A model generated the notes under the pieces. The model saw nothing but the letters and a program-made list of their open reading frames with translations. It did not search any database and was not told the origin of the DNA. A stretch of DNA of 64,000 bases, from positions 1 through 64,000 of the forward strand of contig JAUYQQ010000013.1 of the NCBI GenBank assembly GCA_030697165.1. Reading direction: 5' to 3'. The DNA is from Acidobacteriota bacterium (lineage in GTDB: Bacteria > Acidobacteriota > Vicinamibacteria > Vicinamibacterales > UBA2999). A program made the position numbers and the translations under genes. Shown piece by piece: positions 15,586-23,593 of the stretch (position 1 is the stretch's first letter; each line of letters opens with the position of its first letter).

Positions 15586-16716
15586 TCAGGCTTTGGCCTT
15601 CCCGCGTTTCTTGATCTGCTTTCGGGCCTCGCGCTCGAGGTCGGCGACGAGCGCCTCCCGTTGCGACAGCAGTCCCTTGCGCGGGCGGCGGCCGTTCTTG
15701 TGGCCGACCGCGTACTCGCAGAATAACGGGAACGCGATGGTCGAGTCGGCGTAGACCACCGCGGTGTCGGGCAGCACGCTCGGGTTCACCTTGCCCCAGC
15801 TCACCGCTTCGGCGGGCGTGGCGCCCGACAAGCCGCCCCACACCACCGAGTCGGTGGTGATCTGGATGAAGTAGTCGTTGCCGCCCTTGAGTATGCCGTA
15901 GACCTCCCACAGCGTGGGCTGGCCCTGCAGGTAGAAGTTTTTCGGCGAGCCGCCGCCGAGGATGACGCAGCCGTTTTTCTCGGCGGCGCGGATGATCGCG
16001 CACACCTCGTTGACGTCCTTGTTGGGATCGACCTGCAACGTGCTGCGGTTGATCAGTTCGTGGTAGGCCACGTTCATGCCGATCGAACTGTCGCCTGGCG
16101 ACGAGGTGTAAATGGGCACGCCGAACTTGACCGCCGAGGCGACGATGGAATACTTGGCGCACCCGGGCCGCACCTTCAACAGGTGCCGGCCGAGATGTTC
16201 ATGCATTTCGGCCGACGACATCGGCCCCTCGAGACCGCTCGAGACCAGGAAGTCGCGGATGAAGCTGTCGGTATCGAGCAGGACCTGCGCCGGAAACAGC
16301 ACGTCGTAGATGCGGATGACGCCTTCGTCGTAGAGCACGCGGTCGTCCACGAACGGCGAGCCGCGGCGGAGCGTGAAATTCAGGGCGTAGTGCAGATCGT
16401 GGTAGAGATTGGCGCCGGTGCTGATGATGAAGTCGATCAGGCCGCGCTCCATCAGTTCGATGACGCAGCCGCCCAGACCGGCCGGGGTCATGGCACCGGC
16501 CATCGTTAACGCGATGGTGGTGTTGCTTTTCTTGGCGAGCATCTTGTCGCCGTAAATCCGGCAGGCTTCGCCGAGCCGTGCCGCGTTGAAGGCCTGGAAC
16601 CCCTCGTCGATCAGCGTGCGGACGGCGGCGCTGCCCTTCGGCCGGTAGTAACGGATCGGCTTGCCCTTGAGGAATGACTTGGCCCCTTTGGGCGCGCCAG
16701 GGGTTCGGTATGGCAT
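15586..16716 (-). CDS. Deoxyhypusine synthase-like (bacterial DHS family) protein
   Basis: A 376-residue enzyme from ATG 16716. It keeps the Rossmann-like NAD core (FIISTGANLYHDLHYAL), GVPIYTSSPGDSSIGMNVAYHEL, VILGGGSPKNFYLQGQP, and SGATPAEAVSWGKV, in which the Lys (about 309) matches the lysine that forms the enamine or imine with spermidine. Archaeal and eukaryotic relatives make deoxyhypusine on eIF5A; bacteria lack eIF5A and their homologues are thought to make homospermidine or similar polyamines. Start of a four-gene operon with DUF5615, ROK-like and nagA. Confidence 0.88.
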   Translation of the reverse strand: MPYRTPGAPKGAKSFLKGKPIRYYRPKGSAAVRTLIDEGFQAFNAARLGEACRIYGDKMLAKKSNTTIALTMAGAMTPAGLGGCVIELMERGLIDFIISTGANLYHDLHYALNFTLRRGSPFVDDRVLYDEGVIRIYDVLFPAQVLLDTDSFIRDFLVSSGLEGPMSSAEMHEHLGRHLLKVRPGCAKYSIVASAVKFGVPIYTSSPGDSSIGMNVAYHELINRSTLQVDPNKDVNEVCAIIRAAEKNGCVILGGGSPKNFYLQGQPTLWEVYGILKGGNDYFIQITTDSVVWGGLSGATPAEAVSWGKVNPSVLPDTAVVYADSTIAFPLFCEYAVGHKNGRRPRKGLLSQREALVADLEREARKQIKKRGKAKA

Positions 16717-16856
16717 TGCTTCTAGACTATGCCAAAAACTGACGGCTCGCGGCCCGGGTTTCGGACACCGCCGACGGCTTTGGAGTAGCATCTGGTCTGT
16801 GATCAGGTCGCAGTATTACCGGACCGCGGGCACGCCGCCGGCCATTGAGGTGTCGC

Positions 16857-18203
16857 GTGGATGACCTGACGTTCGCGGCCCGCCGCAGCGCCGGCGGCAG
16901 CCACCGGGCCGAGCCGCCCGACGTGGAGGCGCGGTTCAAGAACCTGGTGCAGTCGCCGCTCAGGGCCGGCATCCTGCGGTTCCTGTCGGCGCGGCCGGAA
17001 GAAGCGTTCGACGCCGAGCACGTCATGCAGACCTTCGGCCGCATGCGGCTGGACGTCGAGAACTGCATCAACGAACTGGTCGAGTTCGGCGTCATCCGCC
17101 GTAATCCCCTTGATCCGCCCACCTACCAGGCGGTGCGGCCTGAGGCGGAGCCGGTGGCGAAGCTGCTCGACATCTTCCTCGAGGGCCGCGCCAACCTCGG
17201 CATCGAGGATGCGTCGCCGTCGGTGCAGCGTTTCCGCGAGATGATCGGCCGCGACGAGAAGATGCTGGCCATCTTCGAGTGGATTCGCACGGCGGCCAAG
17301 TCCGACATCTCGGTATTGATCCTGGGCCCGACCGGCGCCGGCAAGGAAGTGGTCGCGCGCATGATCCACGAGCTGTCGCGCCGCGGCCCCGAGAACTTCC
17401 AGGCCGTGAACTGCGCGGCGCTGCCCGACAGCCTGTTCGAGTCGGAACTGTTCGGCTACGAGAAAGGCGCCTTCACGGGCGCGCACGATCGCAAGCCCGG
17501 GCGGCTGGAACAGACCAACGGCGGCACGCTGTTCCTCGACGAGGTCGGCGACATGTCGCTGATGGCGCAGGCCAAACTCCTGCGGGTGCTCGAGGAACGC
17601 CGCTTCGAACGACTGGGCGGCAACAAGTCGATCCACGTCGACTTCCGGCTGATTTCGGCCACCAACCGCCCGCTCGACATGTTCGTCCGCGAGAGCCGGT
17701 TCCGCGAGGACCTGTATTACCGCATCAACGCGTTCGCGATCCGCCTGCCATCGCTGCGGGAGCGCGCGGTCGACATTCCCGTGCTGGCCAACCGTTTCCT
17801 CGCGCGCTACTGCGCGGCCAACGGCCTGCCACTCGACGCCAAACAGTTTTCGTCGGAAGCACAGGAGCTGCTGGCCTCGTACCACTGGCCCGGCAACATC
17901 CGCGAGCTCGAAAGCACGGTGTCGCGCGCGGCGCTGTCGGCGCCCGGCCGCTCGATTCGCGCCGCCGACATCGAGTTCCTGCATGGCCACGCCATGCCTC
18001 GTCCCGACGAAACCCCCAATCGCCTGCCGTCGCTGCGCGACTCGGAGCGGGCGCACATCATCCGCGTGCTCGAGGCCACCGAGTGGAACAAGCTGGAGGC
18101 GGCGAAGGTGCTCGACATCAGCCGCGGGACCCTCTACCGCAAGATCGACGAGTACGGGCTCGAACCCGCAGCAGGTTCGGGCCGGCGACGCGGCCGAAGC
18201 TGA
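16857..18203 (+). CDS. Sigma-54-dependent transcriptional activator
   Basis: A 448-residue activator. A winged-helix-like N-terminal domain (about 20-100: FKNLVQSPLRAGILRFLSARPEEAF... NELVEFGVIRRN) replaces the usual receiver. The AAA+ domain has Walker A GPTGAGKE (about 157), the sigma-54 contact loop GAFTGA (about 203) and Walker B LFLDEVGDM. A Fis-type helix-turn-helix ends the protein (LEAAKVLDISRGTLYRKI). The likely start is GTG 16857 with TTGAGG upstream; TTG 16845 is possible. The input signal and target genes are unknown. It diverges from the deoxyhypusine synthase-like gene by about 140 bases. Confidence 0.92.
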   Translation: MDDLTFAARRSAGGSHRAEPPDVEARFKNLVQSPLRAGILRFLSARPEEAFDAEHVMQTFGRMRLDVENCINELVEFGVIRRNPLDPPTYQAVRPEAEPVAKLLDIFLEGRANLGIEDASPSVQRFREMIGRDEKMLAIFEWIRTAAKSDISVLILGPTGAGKEVVARMIHELSRRGPENFQAVNCAALPDSLFESELFGYEKGAFTGAHDRKPGRLEQTNGGTLFLDEVGDMSLMAQAKLLRVLEERRFERLGGNKSIHVDFRLISATNRPLDMFVRESRFREDLYYRINAFAIRLPSLRERAVDIPVLANRFLARYCAANGLPLDAKQFSSEAQELLASYHWPGNIRELESTVSRAALSAPGRSIRAADIEFLHGHAMPRPDETPNRLPSLRDSERAHIIRVLEATEWNKLEAAKVLDISRGTLYRKIDEYGLEPAAGSGRRRGRS

Positions 18204-18561
18204 GCATTTCAGACACACCAGACAGTTCGCGATGTCGAACCAAGCACCGACTGTCACATAATGTCAGTTAGTGTCGTCCCAATAATAGCCATTAAAGGCA
18301 TGTTTGCACACTGAATCAGTGATTATTTTTCTTGTTAAACATAAGCGAAAAAACACTTTAGCTGAATAACATTCAGGCCCAGTGTCCGATCGTAGAAATT
18401 TTCTGTTGCGATATGACTTTATGGTCATGTATGCTCCTCAGGCCGTGAACAACAGTCGTCCCTACAAGCGTCCCATAAACTCGTCTCGAGGCTCGATCTG
18501 GTCCGCTGCGGAGACCGCTCGAGCCAAGGCGGTCTGGGGTTCTTAAGAAGAATCAGCGCAC
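18204..18561. other. AT-rich intergenic region before the c-di-GMP enzyme gene
   Basis: These 358 bases contain no gene. From about 18250 to 18430 base composition is strikingly AT-rich for this genome, with several T- and A-runs. A hairpin (AGACCGC/GCGGTCT, arms about 18512-18518 and 18529-18535, 10-base loop) lies just before the start of the next gene. I looked for a GEMM c-di-GMP riboswitch and do not see its conserved core. It may hold promoters and an untranslated leader. Confidence 0.4.
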
Positions 18562-21087
18562 ATGCGCTCCTTGCCGCTCGCAGCCCGAATCTATATCGGC
18601 GCCGTCGTTGCCGTTGGCGCCTTGCTCGTGGTGTGGCTCGGCCCGGACTCAACGTTTGACAGTCCCTACCTCTTCACCGTCCTCCTCCTAGCGTCGGCGA
18701 TCACCTCGGCGTTCAAGGTCAGCCTGCCGCTCGCCAAGAGCGGCTCGACGATGTCGGTGTCCTACGCGGTGGACTTTGCCGCGCTGCTGCTGCTTGGCCC
18801 GAACGAAACGATGATCGTCGCCGTCATCAGCGCGTGGAGCCAGTGCACCTTCCGCATGAAGGTGAAGAACCCGGTCTACCGCACGCTGTTCAGCATGGCC
18901 TGCCTGGCCATTACCGTGCAGGCCGCCGGCATCGCGTATTGGGCGCTTGGCGGCGTACCCGGCACGCTCGCCCACGACGTGCCGGGCATCGCCAGACCGC
19001 TCGTCGGTGCCGCGACGATGTACTTCGTGTTCAATACGTGCCTGATCGCGATCGCGGTGGCGCTGGCCACCAAGCAGCAGTTCTGGCCGGTCTGGAACCA
19101 GAATTTCCTCTGGAGCGCGCCCAGCTACTTTGTCGGTGCTGGCGCGGCGGCCATCGGCACCTGGGGCGTGATGACGGCGGGCATCTGGCTGGCGATCCTG
19201 GTCGCGCCGATCCTCTACCTTACCTACCGCACCTACAAGGTCTACCTCGGGCGCATCGACGACGAACGCCGCCACGTCGAAGAGATGGCCGACCTGCACC
19301 TGGCGACGATCGAGGCGCTGGCGCTGGCCATCGACGCCAAGGACCAGACGGCGCAGTCGCACATTCGCCGTGTCCAGGTCTACGCCACCGGCATCGCTCG
19401 CGGCCTGGGCATGTCCGACACCGAGATTCAGGGCGTGAAGACGGCCGCCCTCCTGCACGACATCGGCAAGCTCGCCGTGCCCGAGCACATCCTCTCGAAG
19501 CCCGGCCCGCTGACGCAGGAAGAGTTCCAGAAGATTCGCGTGCACCCGCAGGTCGGCGCTGAAATCATCAGCGCCGTGCCCTTCCCCTACCCGGTGGCGC
19601 CGCTCATCTTGAGCCACCACGAACGCTGGGACGGCAAGGGCTATCCGCAAGGCCTCAAGGGCGAGGAAATCCCGCTCGGCGCGCGCATCCTCTCGGTGGT
19701 CGATTACCTCGACGCGCTGACCTCGGACCGCCCGTACCACAAGGCCATGACGCACGAAGCCGCGCTCGCGTTGCTGCAGCAGGAAGCCGGACGCGCCCTC
19801 GACCCGACCGTGGTCGCCATGTTCTTGAAGATGGAAGTCGAGATGGCGGCCGCCGCCGGCACCATCGACACCGCGACGCCCCGGCGGCTGTCGCTCGAGC
19901 CGACCAACGAACGCGGACGGCCGGCCGTGGGGTTCCAGCCCGAATCGCCCAAGGGCAGCACCGTGTTCGAAGACATCGCGCTGGCGCATCGCGAAATCTA
20001 CGCGCTCTACGAGATCGCGCAGACCATGGGCACGAGCCTCGGGGTCTCGGACACGATGGCGCTGATCTCGTCGAAGTTGTCCAACCTGGTGCCGTTCTCG
20101 ACCTGCGCGCTGTTCCTGTTCGACGAAGAGTCCGACACGCTGCGCTGCCGGTTTGCCACCGGCGTCGAGGCCGAGGCGATCGGCACCATGTCGGTGCGCG
20201 CCGGCCAGGGCCTGACCGGCTGGGTCGCCCGCAACCGCCGGCCGCTGGTCAACGCGCGCCCGAGCGCCGAGTTCGAGGCGGCCGGTCTGACCGCCGTCGC
20301 CACCACCCTGCAGTCGGCGCTGGTGGCGCCGCTGGTGTTCAGCGACCGCTTCATCGGCACCCTCGCGGTGTACTCGACCCAGGGCGATTTCTACACCGAC
20401 GACCACCGCCGGCTGCTCGACCGGGTCAGCGAGCAGGCCTCCGCCGTCATCCATAACTCGATCGTCTTCGAGCAGACCCAGGAAGACTCGCTGACCGACC
20501 CGCTCACCGGGTTGCCCAACACCCGCTTCATGTTCATGCACCTGACGCGCGAACTCGCCCGCGCCGAGCGCCTGAAGGCGGAAGTGGCGCTGCTCGTCAT
20601 GGACCTCGACAGCTTCAAGGAAATCAACGACAACCACGGCCACCACGTCGGCGACCGGGCGCTGCGCGAGGTCGCCACGGTGTTGCGCTCGGGCATCCGG
20701 CCGTACGACATTTGCGTGCGCTACGCCGGCGACGAGTTCATCGTGGTGCTGTCGGGCTGCGGCGCCGAGGAAGCCGAGCGCAAGCGCCAGGAACTGCAGC
20801 GCACCGTCGACGATCTGCTGTTCGAGGCCCGTCCCGGACGCCGCCTGCCGCTGGCCATCAGCATCGGCGCGGCCATTTATCCGCAGGACGGCGAGAGCTA
20901 CGAAGCGTTGCTGGCCACGGCCGACAGCCGCATGTATCGGGACAAGTCGCGGCGCAAGCAGCGCGTGCAGGTCCAGCCCGCCGCCACCGGCACCGATGGC
21001 CTGCCCGCGGTGAACGTGCCGCTGCCGGCGCCGATCGCCGAAATCACCGAGATCGACCTGCAGCGGGCAGGATTCGGGGTGCTCTGA
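18562..21087 (+). CDS. Membrane HD-GYP / GAF / GGDEF cyclic-di-GMP enzyme
   Basis: An 841-residue protein. The first 220 residues form about seven hydrophobic helices, a MASE-like sensor. The HD-GYP phosphodiesterase has LLHDIGKL (about 300) and HHERWDGKGYPQG (about 355-365). A GAF domain occupies about 475-635. The cyclase domain carries RYAGDEF (about 722; AGDEF is an active variant) and the product-inhibition I-site RPYD five residues ahead. Thus it can both make and break c-di-GMP in principle. It stands alone, preceded by a long AT-rich leader region. Confidence 0.93.
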   Translation: MRSLPLAARIYIGAVVAVGALLVVWLGPDSTFDSPYLFTVLLLASAITSAFKVSLPLAKSGSTMSVSYAVDFAALLLLGPNETMIVAVISAWSQCTFRMKVKNPVYRTLFSMACLAITVQAAGIAYWALGGVPGTLAHDVPGIARPLVGAATMYFVFNTCLIAIAVALATKQQFWPVWNQNFLWSAPSYFVGAGAAAIGTWGVMTAGIWLAILVAPILYLTYRTYKVYLGRIDDERRHVEEMADLHLATIEALALAIDAKDQTAQSHIRRVQVYATGIARGLGMSDTEIQGVKTAALLHDIGKLAVPEHILSKPGPLTQEEFQKIRVHPQVGAEIISAVPFPYPVAPLILSHHERWDGKGYPQGLKGEEIPLGARILSVVDYLDALTSDRPYHKAMTHEAALALLQQEAGRALDPTVVAMFLKMEVEMAAAAGTIDTATPRRLSLEPTNERGRPAVGFQPESPKGSTVFEDIALAHREIYALYEIAQTMGTSLGVSDTMALISSKLSNLVPFSTCALFLFDEESDTLRCRFATGVEAEAIGTMSVRAGQGLTGWVARNRRPLVNARPSAEFEAAGLTAVATTLQSALVAPLVFSDRFIGTLAVYSTQGDFYTDDHRRLLDRVSEQASAVIHNSIVFEQTQEDSLTDPLTGLPNTRFMFMHLTRELARAERLKAEVALLVMDLDSFKEINDNHGHHVGDRALREVATVLRSGIRPYDICVRYAGDEFIVVLSGCGAEEAERKRQELQRTVDDLLFEARPGRRLPLAISIGAAIYPQDGESYEALLATADSRMYRDKSRRKQRVQVQPAATGTDGLPAVNVPLPAPIAEITEIDLQRAGFGVL

Positions 21088-21132
21088 TCAGGGATCAGGG
21101 ATCAGGGATCAGGGATCGGGGATCAGGGATCA
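21088..21132. repeat. Tandem GATCAGG-type repeat (left of the reductase gene)
   Basis: About five tandem copies of ATCAGGG (some with GGGG) run between the stop of the c-di-GMP enzyme and the stop of the reductase. The inverse complement array lies at the other end of the reductase (21848-21887). Confidence 0.75.
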
Positions 21133-21834
21133 GTAGTGGTCGGTGAGGATGTTGGCGTGTTGCACACCCACCTGCCGCAGTAACTGACGGGCGCCTTCCA
21201 CCAACTGCGGTGGTCCACAGACCAGGCAATGAGCGTCCAAGGACGGCAGGGCTAATCTCAACAAGTCTTCCTGGATCCGTCCGCGCCGCCCGTCCCACGG
21301 GCCATCGTCGGTGCGAGTCACGGTGAAGATTGCGGTCAGGCGGCCGGCCTGAACCAAGGCGTCGAGTTCGGTGCGGAAGGCGAACTCTTCAGGCGATCGC
21401 GCGCTGTAGATAAGGGCAATGGCCGGTCCCGGCGGTCGCGACAACCGCTCGATCAACATCGATCGTAAAGGGGCAATCCCGGTTCCACCCGCAACCAACA
21501 ACAATGGCGCGCGTTCAGCGGCCGCGGGCAGCGCGAAGGCACCAAAGGGCCCGTCGAGGTCTATGAGAGCCCCCGGCACCGCAAGCTCAAGATGGGGATC
21601 AAGGGCGCTGGCGTCATCAACTTGCGCAAGCAACTGTATGACGCCGGTCTTTGCGACTTCCCAGGGCGCGGAGGCGATCGAGTACGGCTTCCGCAGGGGA
21701 GAACCGTGCAACCCCACCATTACGGCCTGGCCCGCGACGAAGGTAAACACTGTGCCGGCCACGTCGAGATGGATGTGCCGCGTTCGTGGCGTCGCCTGGG
21801 CAACGTGACGAACCGGGACGCTGATTAGTGGCAC
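21130..21834 (-). CDS. Ferredoxin-NADP reductase-like FAD/NAD(P) oxidoreductase
   Basis: A 234-residue flavin reductase of the FNR superfamily. The FAD motif is RKPYSIAS, the phosphate-binding strand DGPFGAF, the NAD(P) motif VAGGTGIAPLRSM, and the C-terminal CGPPQLVEGA. There is no ferredoxin or Rieske domain, so it must hand electrons to or from a separate partner. Start GTG 21834; the ribosome binding site is weak. It is flanked on both sides by tandem ATCAGGG/CCCTGAT arrays in opposite orientation. Confidence 0.88.
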   Translation of the reverse strand: MPLISVPVRHVAQATPRTRHIHLDVAGTVFTFVAGQAVMVGLHGSPLRKPYSIASAPWEVAKTGVIQLLAQVDDASALDPHLELAVPGALIDLDGPFGAFALPAAAERAPLLLVAGGTGIAPLRSMLIERLSRPPGPAIALIYSARSPEEFAFRTELDALVQAGRLTAIFTVTRTDDGPWDGRRGRIQEDLLRLALPSLDAHCLVCGPPQLVEGARQLLRQVGVQHANILTDHY

Positions 21835-21847
21835 GAGGGTGACTATC

Positions 21848-21887
21848 CTAATCCCTGATCCCTGATCCCTGATCCCTGATCCCTGAC
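21848..21887. repeat. Tandem CCCTGAT repeat (right of the reductase gene)
   Basis: About five tandem copies of ATCCCTG, ending next to the stop of fabI. It is the reverse complement of the array at 21088-21132, so the two could pair over 700 bases in RNA or recombine to invert the reductase gene. Confidence 0.75.
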
Positions 21888-22661
21888 CTACATGCCGACG
21901 ATGTGATAGCCGGCGTCAACCATCAGCACTTCACCGGTAATGCCGCGGCCGGCGTTGCCGAGCAGGAACGCCGCGGCATCACCAACCTCCGACGTCTCGA
22001 TCGCCCGGCGCAGCGGCGCCTTCTCGCGGACCACGCCGAGGATCGACGAAAAACCGCCGATGCCCGCGGCCGCGAGCGTCTTGACCGGTCCGGCCGAAAT
22101 GGCGTTGACGCGAATGTTCTCGGGACCAAGGTCGGCAGCGAGATAGCGCACGGACGATTCGAGCGCCGCCTTGGCGACGCCCATGACGTTGTAATTCGGG
22201 AACACCCGGTCGCTGCCCAGGAAGGTGAGGGTGAGCACGCTGCCGCCGCCACGCTTCGCCATCAGCGGCTGCGCGCCGCGGGTCAGGGCAATCAGCGAAT
22301 ACGCGCTGATGTCGAGTGCCTGCTTGAAGCCCTCGCGCGAGGTCTTCACGAACCCACCGGTGATCTCCTCACGCGCCGCGAACGCGGCGCCGTGCACCAG
22401 GAAATCCAGCCCGCCGTGCTCCTGCTCGATCTTCTCGTAAACCGCGGCGATCTGCTCGTCGCTCGAGACATCACACGGCAACAACAACGGCTTGGGGTCG
22501 AGCGTGGCCGCGAGCTCGCCGACATGCTCTTCGAAGCGGCCCTGGTAGGTGAGAACGAGTTGCGCGCCCGCGTTCGCGGTGGCCTGCGCGATGGCCCAGG
22601 CCAGCGAACGGTGGTTCGCCACGCCGACGATGAGTCCAACCTTGCCGGTGAAGTCTGCCAT
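21888..22661 (-). CDS. fabI: Enoyl-[acyl-carrier-protein] reductase, NADH
   Basis: A 257-residue short-chain dehydrogenase of the FabI type. The start MADFTGKVGLIVGVANHRSLAWAIA shows the FabI-specific cofactor loop (G-x5-SLAWAIA), and the active site has Tyr and Lys in YNVMGVAK (the FabI Y-x6-K spacing). It also keeps VNAISAGPVKTLAAAGI and GEVLMVDAGYHI. It reduces the enoyl-ACP double bond in fatty-acid elongation. The ATG overlaps the stop of the upstream zinc-ribbon gene as ATGA, suggesting coupled translation. Confidence 0.95.
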   Translation of the reverse strand: MADFTGKVGLIVGVANHRSLAWAIAQATANAGAQLVLTYQGRFEEHVGELAATLDPKPLLLPCDVSSDEQIAAVYEKIEQEHGGLDFLVHGAAFAAREEITGGFVKTSREGFKQALDISAYSLIALTRGAQPLMAKRGGGSVLTLTFLGSDRVFPNYNVMGVAKAALESSVRYLAADLGPENIRVNAISAGPVKTLAAAGIGGFSSILGVVREKAPLRRAIETSEVGDAAAFLLGNAGRGITGEVLMVDAGYHIVGM

Positions 22662-23404
22662 CAGCGATTCTTTTTCCCGCCACGGCGACGGCGTCCGCCG
22701 CCCTGCCCCTGCCCCTGGCCTTGACCTTGACCTTGACCTTGACCCTGGCCTTGGTTCTGGCCCTGCTGACCGGGACCGCTGCCGTGCTCGCGGAAACGCA
22801 TGGGCCCAAGGTTGTCCTGGCTGCCGCCACCAGCGGCCCGGCGCCGGCCGCGAAACTTGCCGCCGCCGCCGGCATGGCGCTGCGCACCGCCGTTGTTGTT
22901 GCGGCCTCGGTTATTGAGCGACTGGATGGTGAATTCCGGAAGGGCGCGGGGAGCGGGGACCGCGCCTTCCAGCTTGGGAAAGGTGGCTCGAATCAGTGAC
23001 CGCCTGAACCCGCCTTCGCGATCCTGATCGTTGCCCGCCGGCTCGTCGCCGGCCGTGTTCTCGCTGGGCGGCGCAGGCGTCGGGTCGTTGACGACGGCCG
23101 CGGCGGCGAGGGGCTCAACGGTTGTTTCGGGAGTGGCTTTCGCCGGTGGGGGCGGGGCCTGGGGACGGGGCGCCGGTGCCTGCAGGCCATCCAGCACTTG
23201 CGTGAAGAGCGCCGGGGGCTGGGTCTTGCGGCGCGGCGCCGGGACCTTGGCCTCCTTATACTCGTGCTCGGCGTCGCAGCTGCCGCAGCGCGTGCGTTGG
23301 ATGGTGACGTCGACCATGGCCACGATGGCATGGTCGGTAATGCGGCGCTCGCGCGGACAATAGTCGTCCAGCACGTCGCCGGGCCGATACCGGCGGTCTT
23401 GCAT
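22661..23404 (-). CDS. Zinc-ribbon protein with a Gly-Gln repeat tail
   Basis: A 247-residue protein. The N-terminal 60 residues resemble a small zinc ribbon (DDYCPRERRITDH... RTRCGSCDAEHEYKEAK). The middle is Pro/Ala-rich and disordered. The C-terminal third is Gly/Asn/Gln/Arg-rich (RGRNNNGG, then a run of alternating Gln-Gly, ending RRRRGGKKNR), so it may bind RNA or DNA. The Gln-Gly run is encoded by tandem hexamers (about 22700-22760), prone to length change. Related proteins are seen in Acidobacteria, without known function. It overlaps fabI by one base pair of start and stop. Confidence 0.75.
   Translation of the reverse strand: MQDRRYRPGDVLDDYCPRERRITDHAIVAMVDVTIQRTRCGSCDAEHEYKEAKVPAPRRKTQPPALFTQVLDGLQAPAPRPQAPPPPAKATPETTVEPLAAAAVVNDPTPAPPSENTAGDEPAGNDQDREGGFRRSLIRATFPKLEGAVPAPRALPEFTIQSLNNRGRNNNGGAQRHAGGGGKFRGRRRAAGGGSQDNLGPMRFREHGSGPGQQGQNQGQGQGQGQGQGQGQGQGGGRRRRGGKKNR
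22706..22760. repeat. Hexamer tandem repeat encoding Gln-Gly
   Basis: Near-perfect six-base units (ccttga/cccctg family) repeat about eight times within the C-terminal coding region and translate as alternating Gly-Gln. Copy number is likely variable between strains. Confidence 0.7.
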
Positions 23405-23554
23405 GCAACTCCCCCGAAAACCCGATCGGCTTCCCGCCTAGCCGCGTCGGTACTGAACGTCTACTGCTTCGAACCGTTGGTCTATGGGCCGCGACACGAG
23501 AGCGGCCGGGTCGTGTTGAGTGCGGGAAGCGCCTGTTGGGTCGGAACGACCGCA

Positions 23555-23593
23555 GGGCGCAGGGCATCCGGAATATATCAGAGCCCTGCGCCC
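23555..23593 (-). terminator. Hairpin at the argH stop codon
   Basis: Perfect 11-bp stem (GGGCGCAGGGC with GCCCTGCGCCC, arms 23555-23565 and 23583-23593; 17-base loop) straddles the argH stop codon. No U tail is present, so it is at best a weak terminator of the argR-argG-argH transcript or a 3' stabiliser. Confidence 0.45.

Noticed and set aside
18300-18561. c-di-GMP (GEMM) riboswitch before the c-di-GMP enzyme
   Set aside because: The conserved GEMM core and its tetraloop receptor are not found; only a simple hairpin is seen.
18688-20646. Long open frame opposite the c-di-GMP enzyme gene
   Set aside because: A GC-rich antisense shadow of a well-supported gene, with low-complexity Arg/Gly/His composition.
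21088-21132. CRISPR array
   Set aside because: Units are seven-base tandem copies without spacers, and no cas genes are present.
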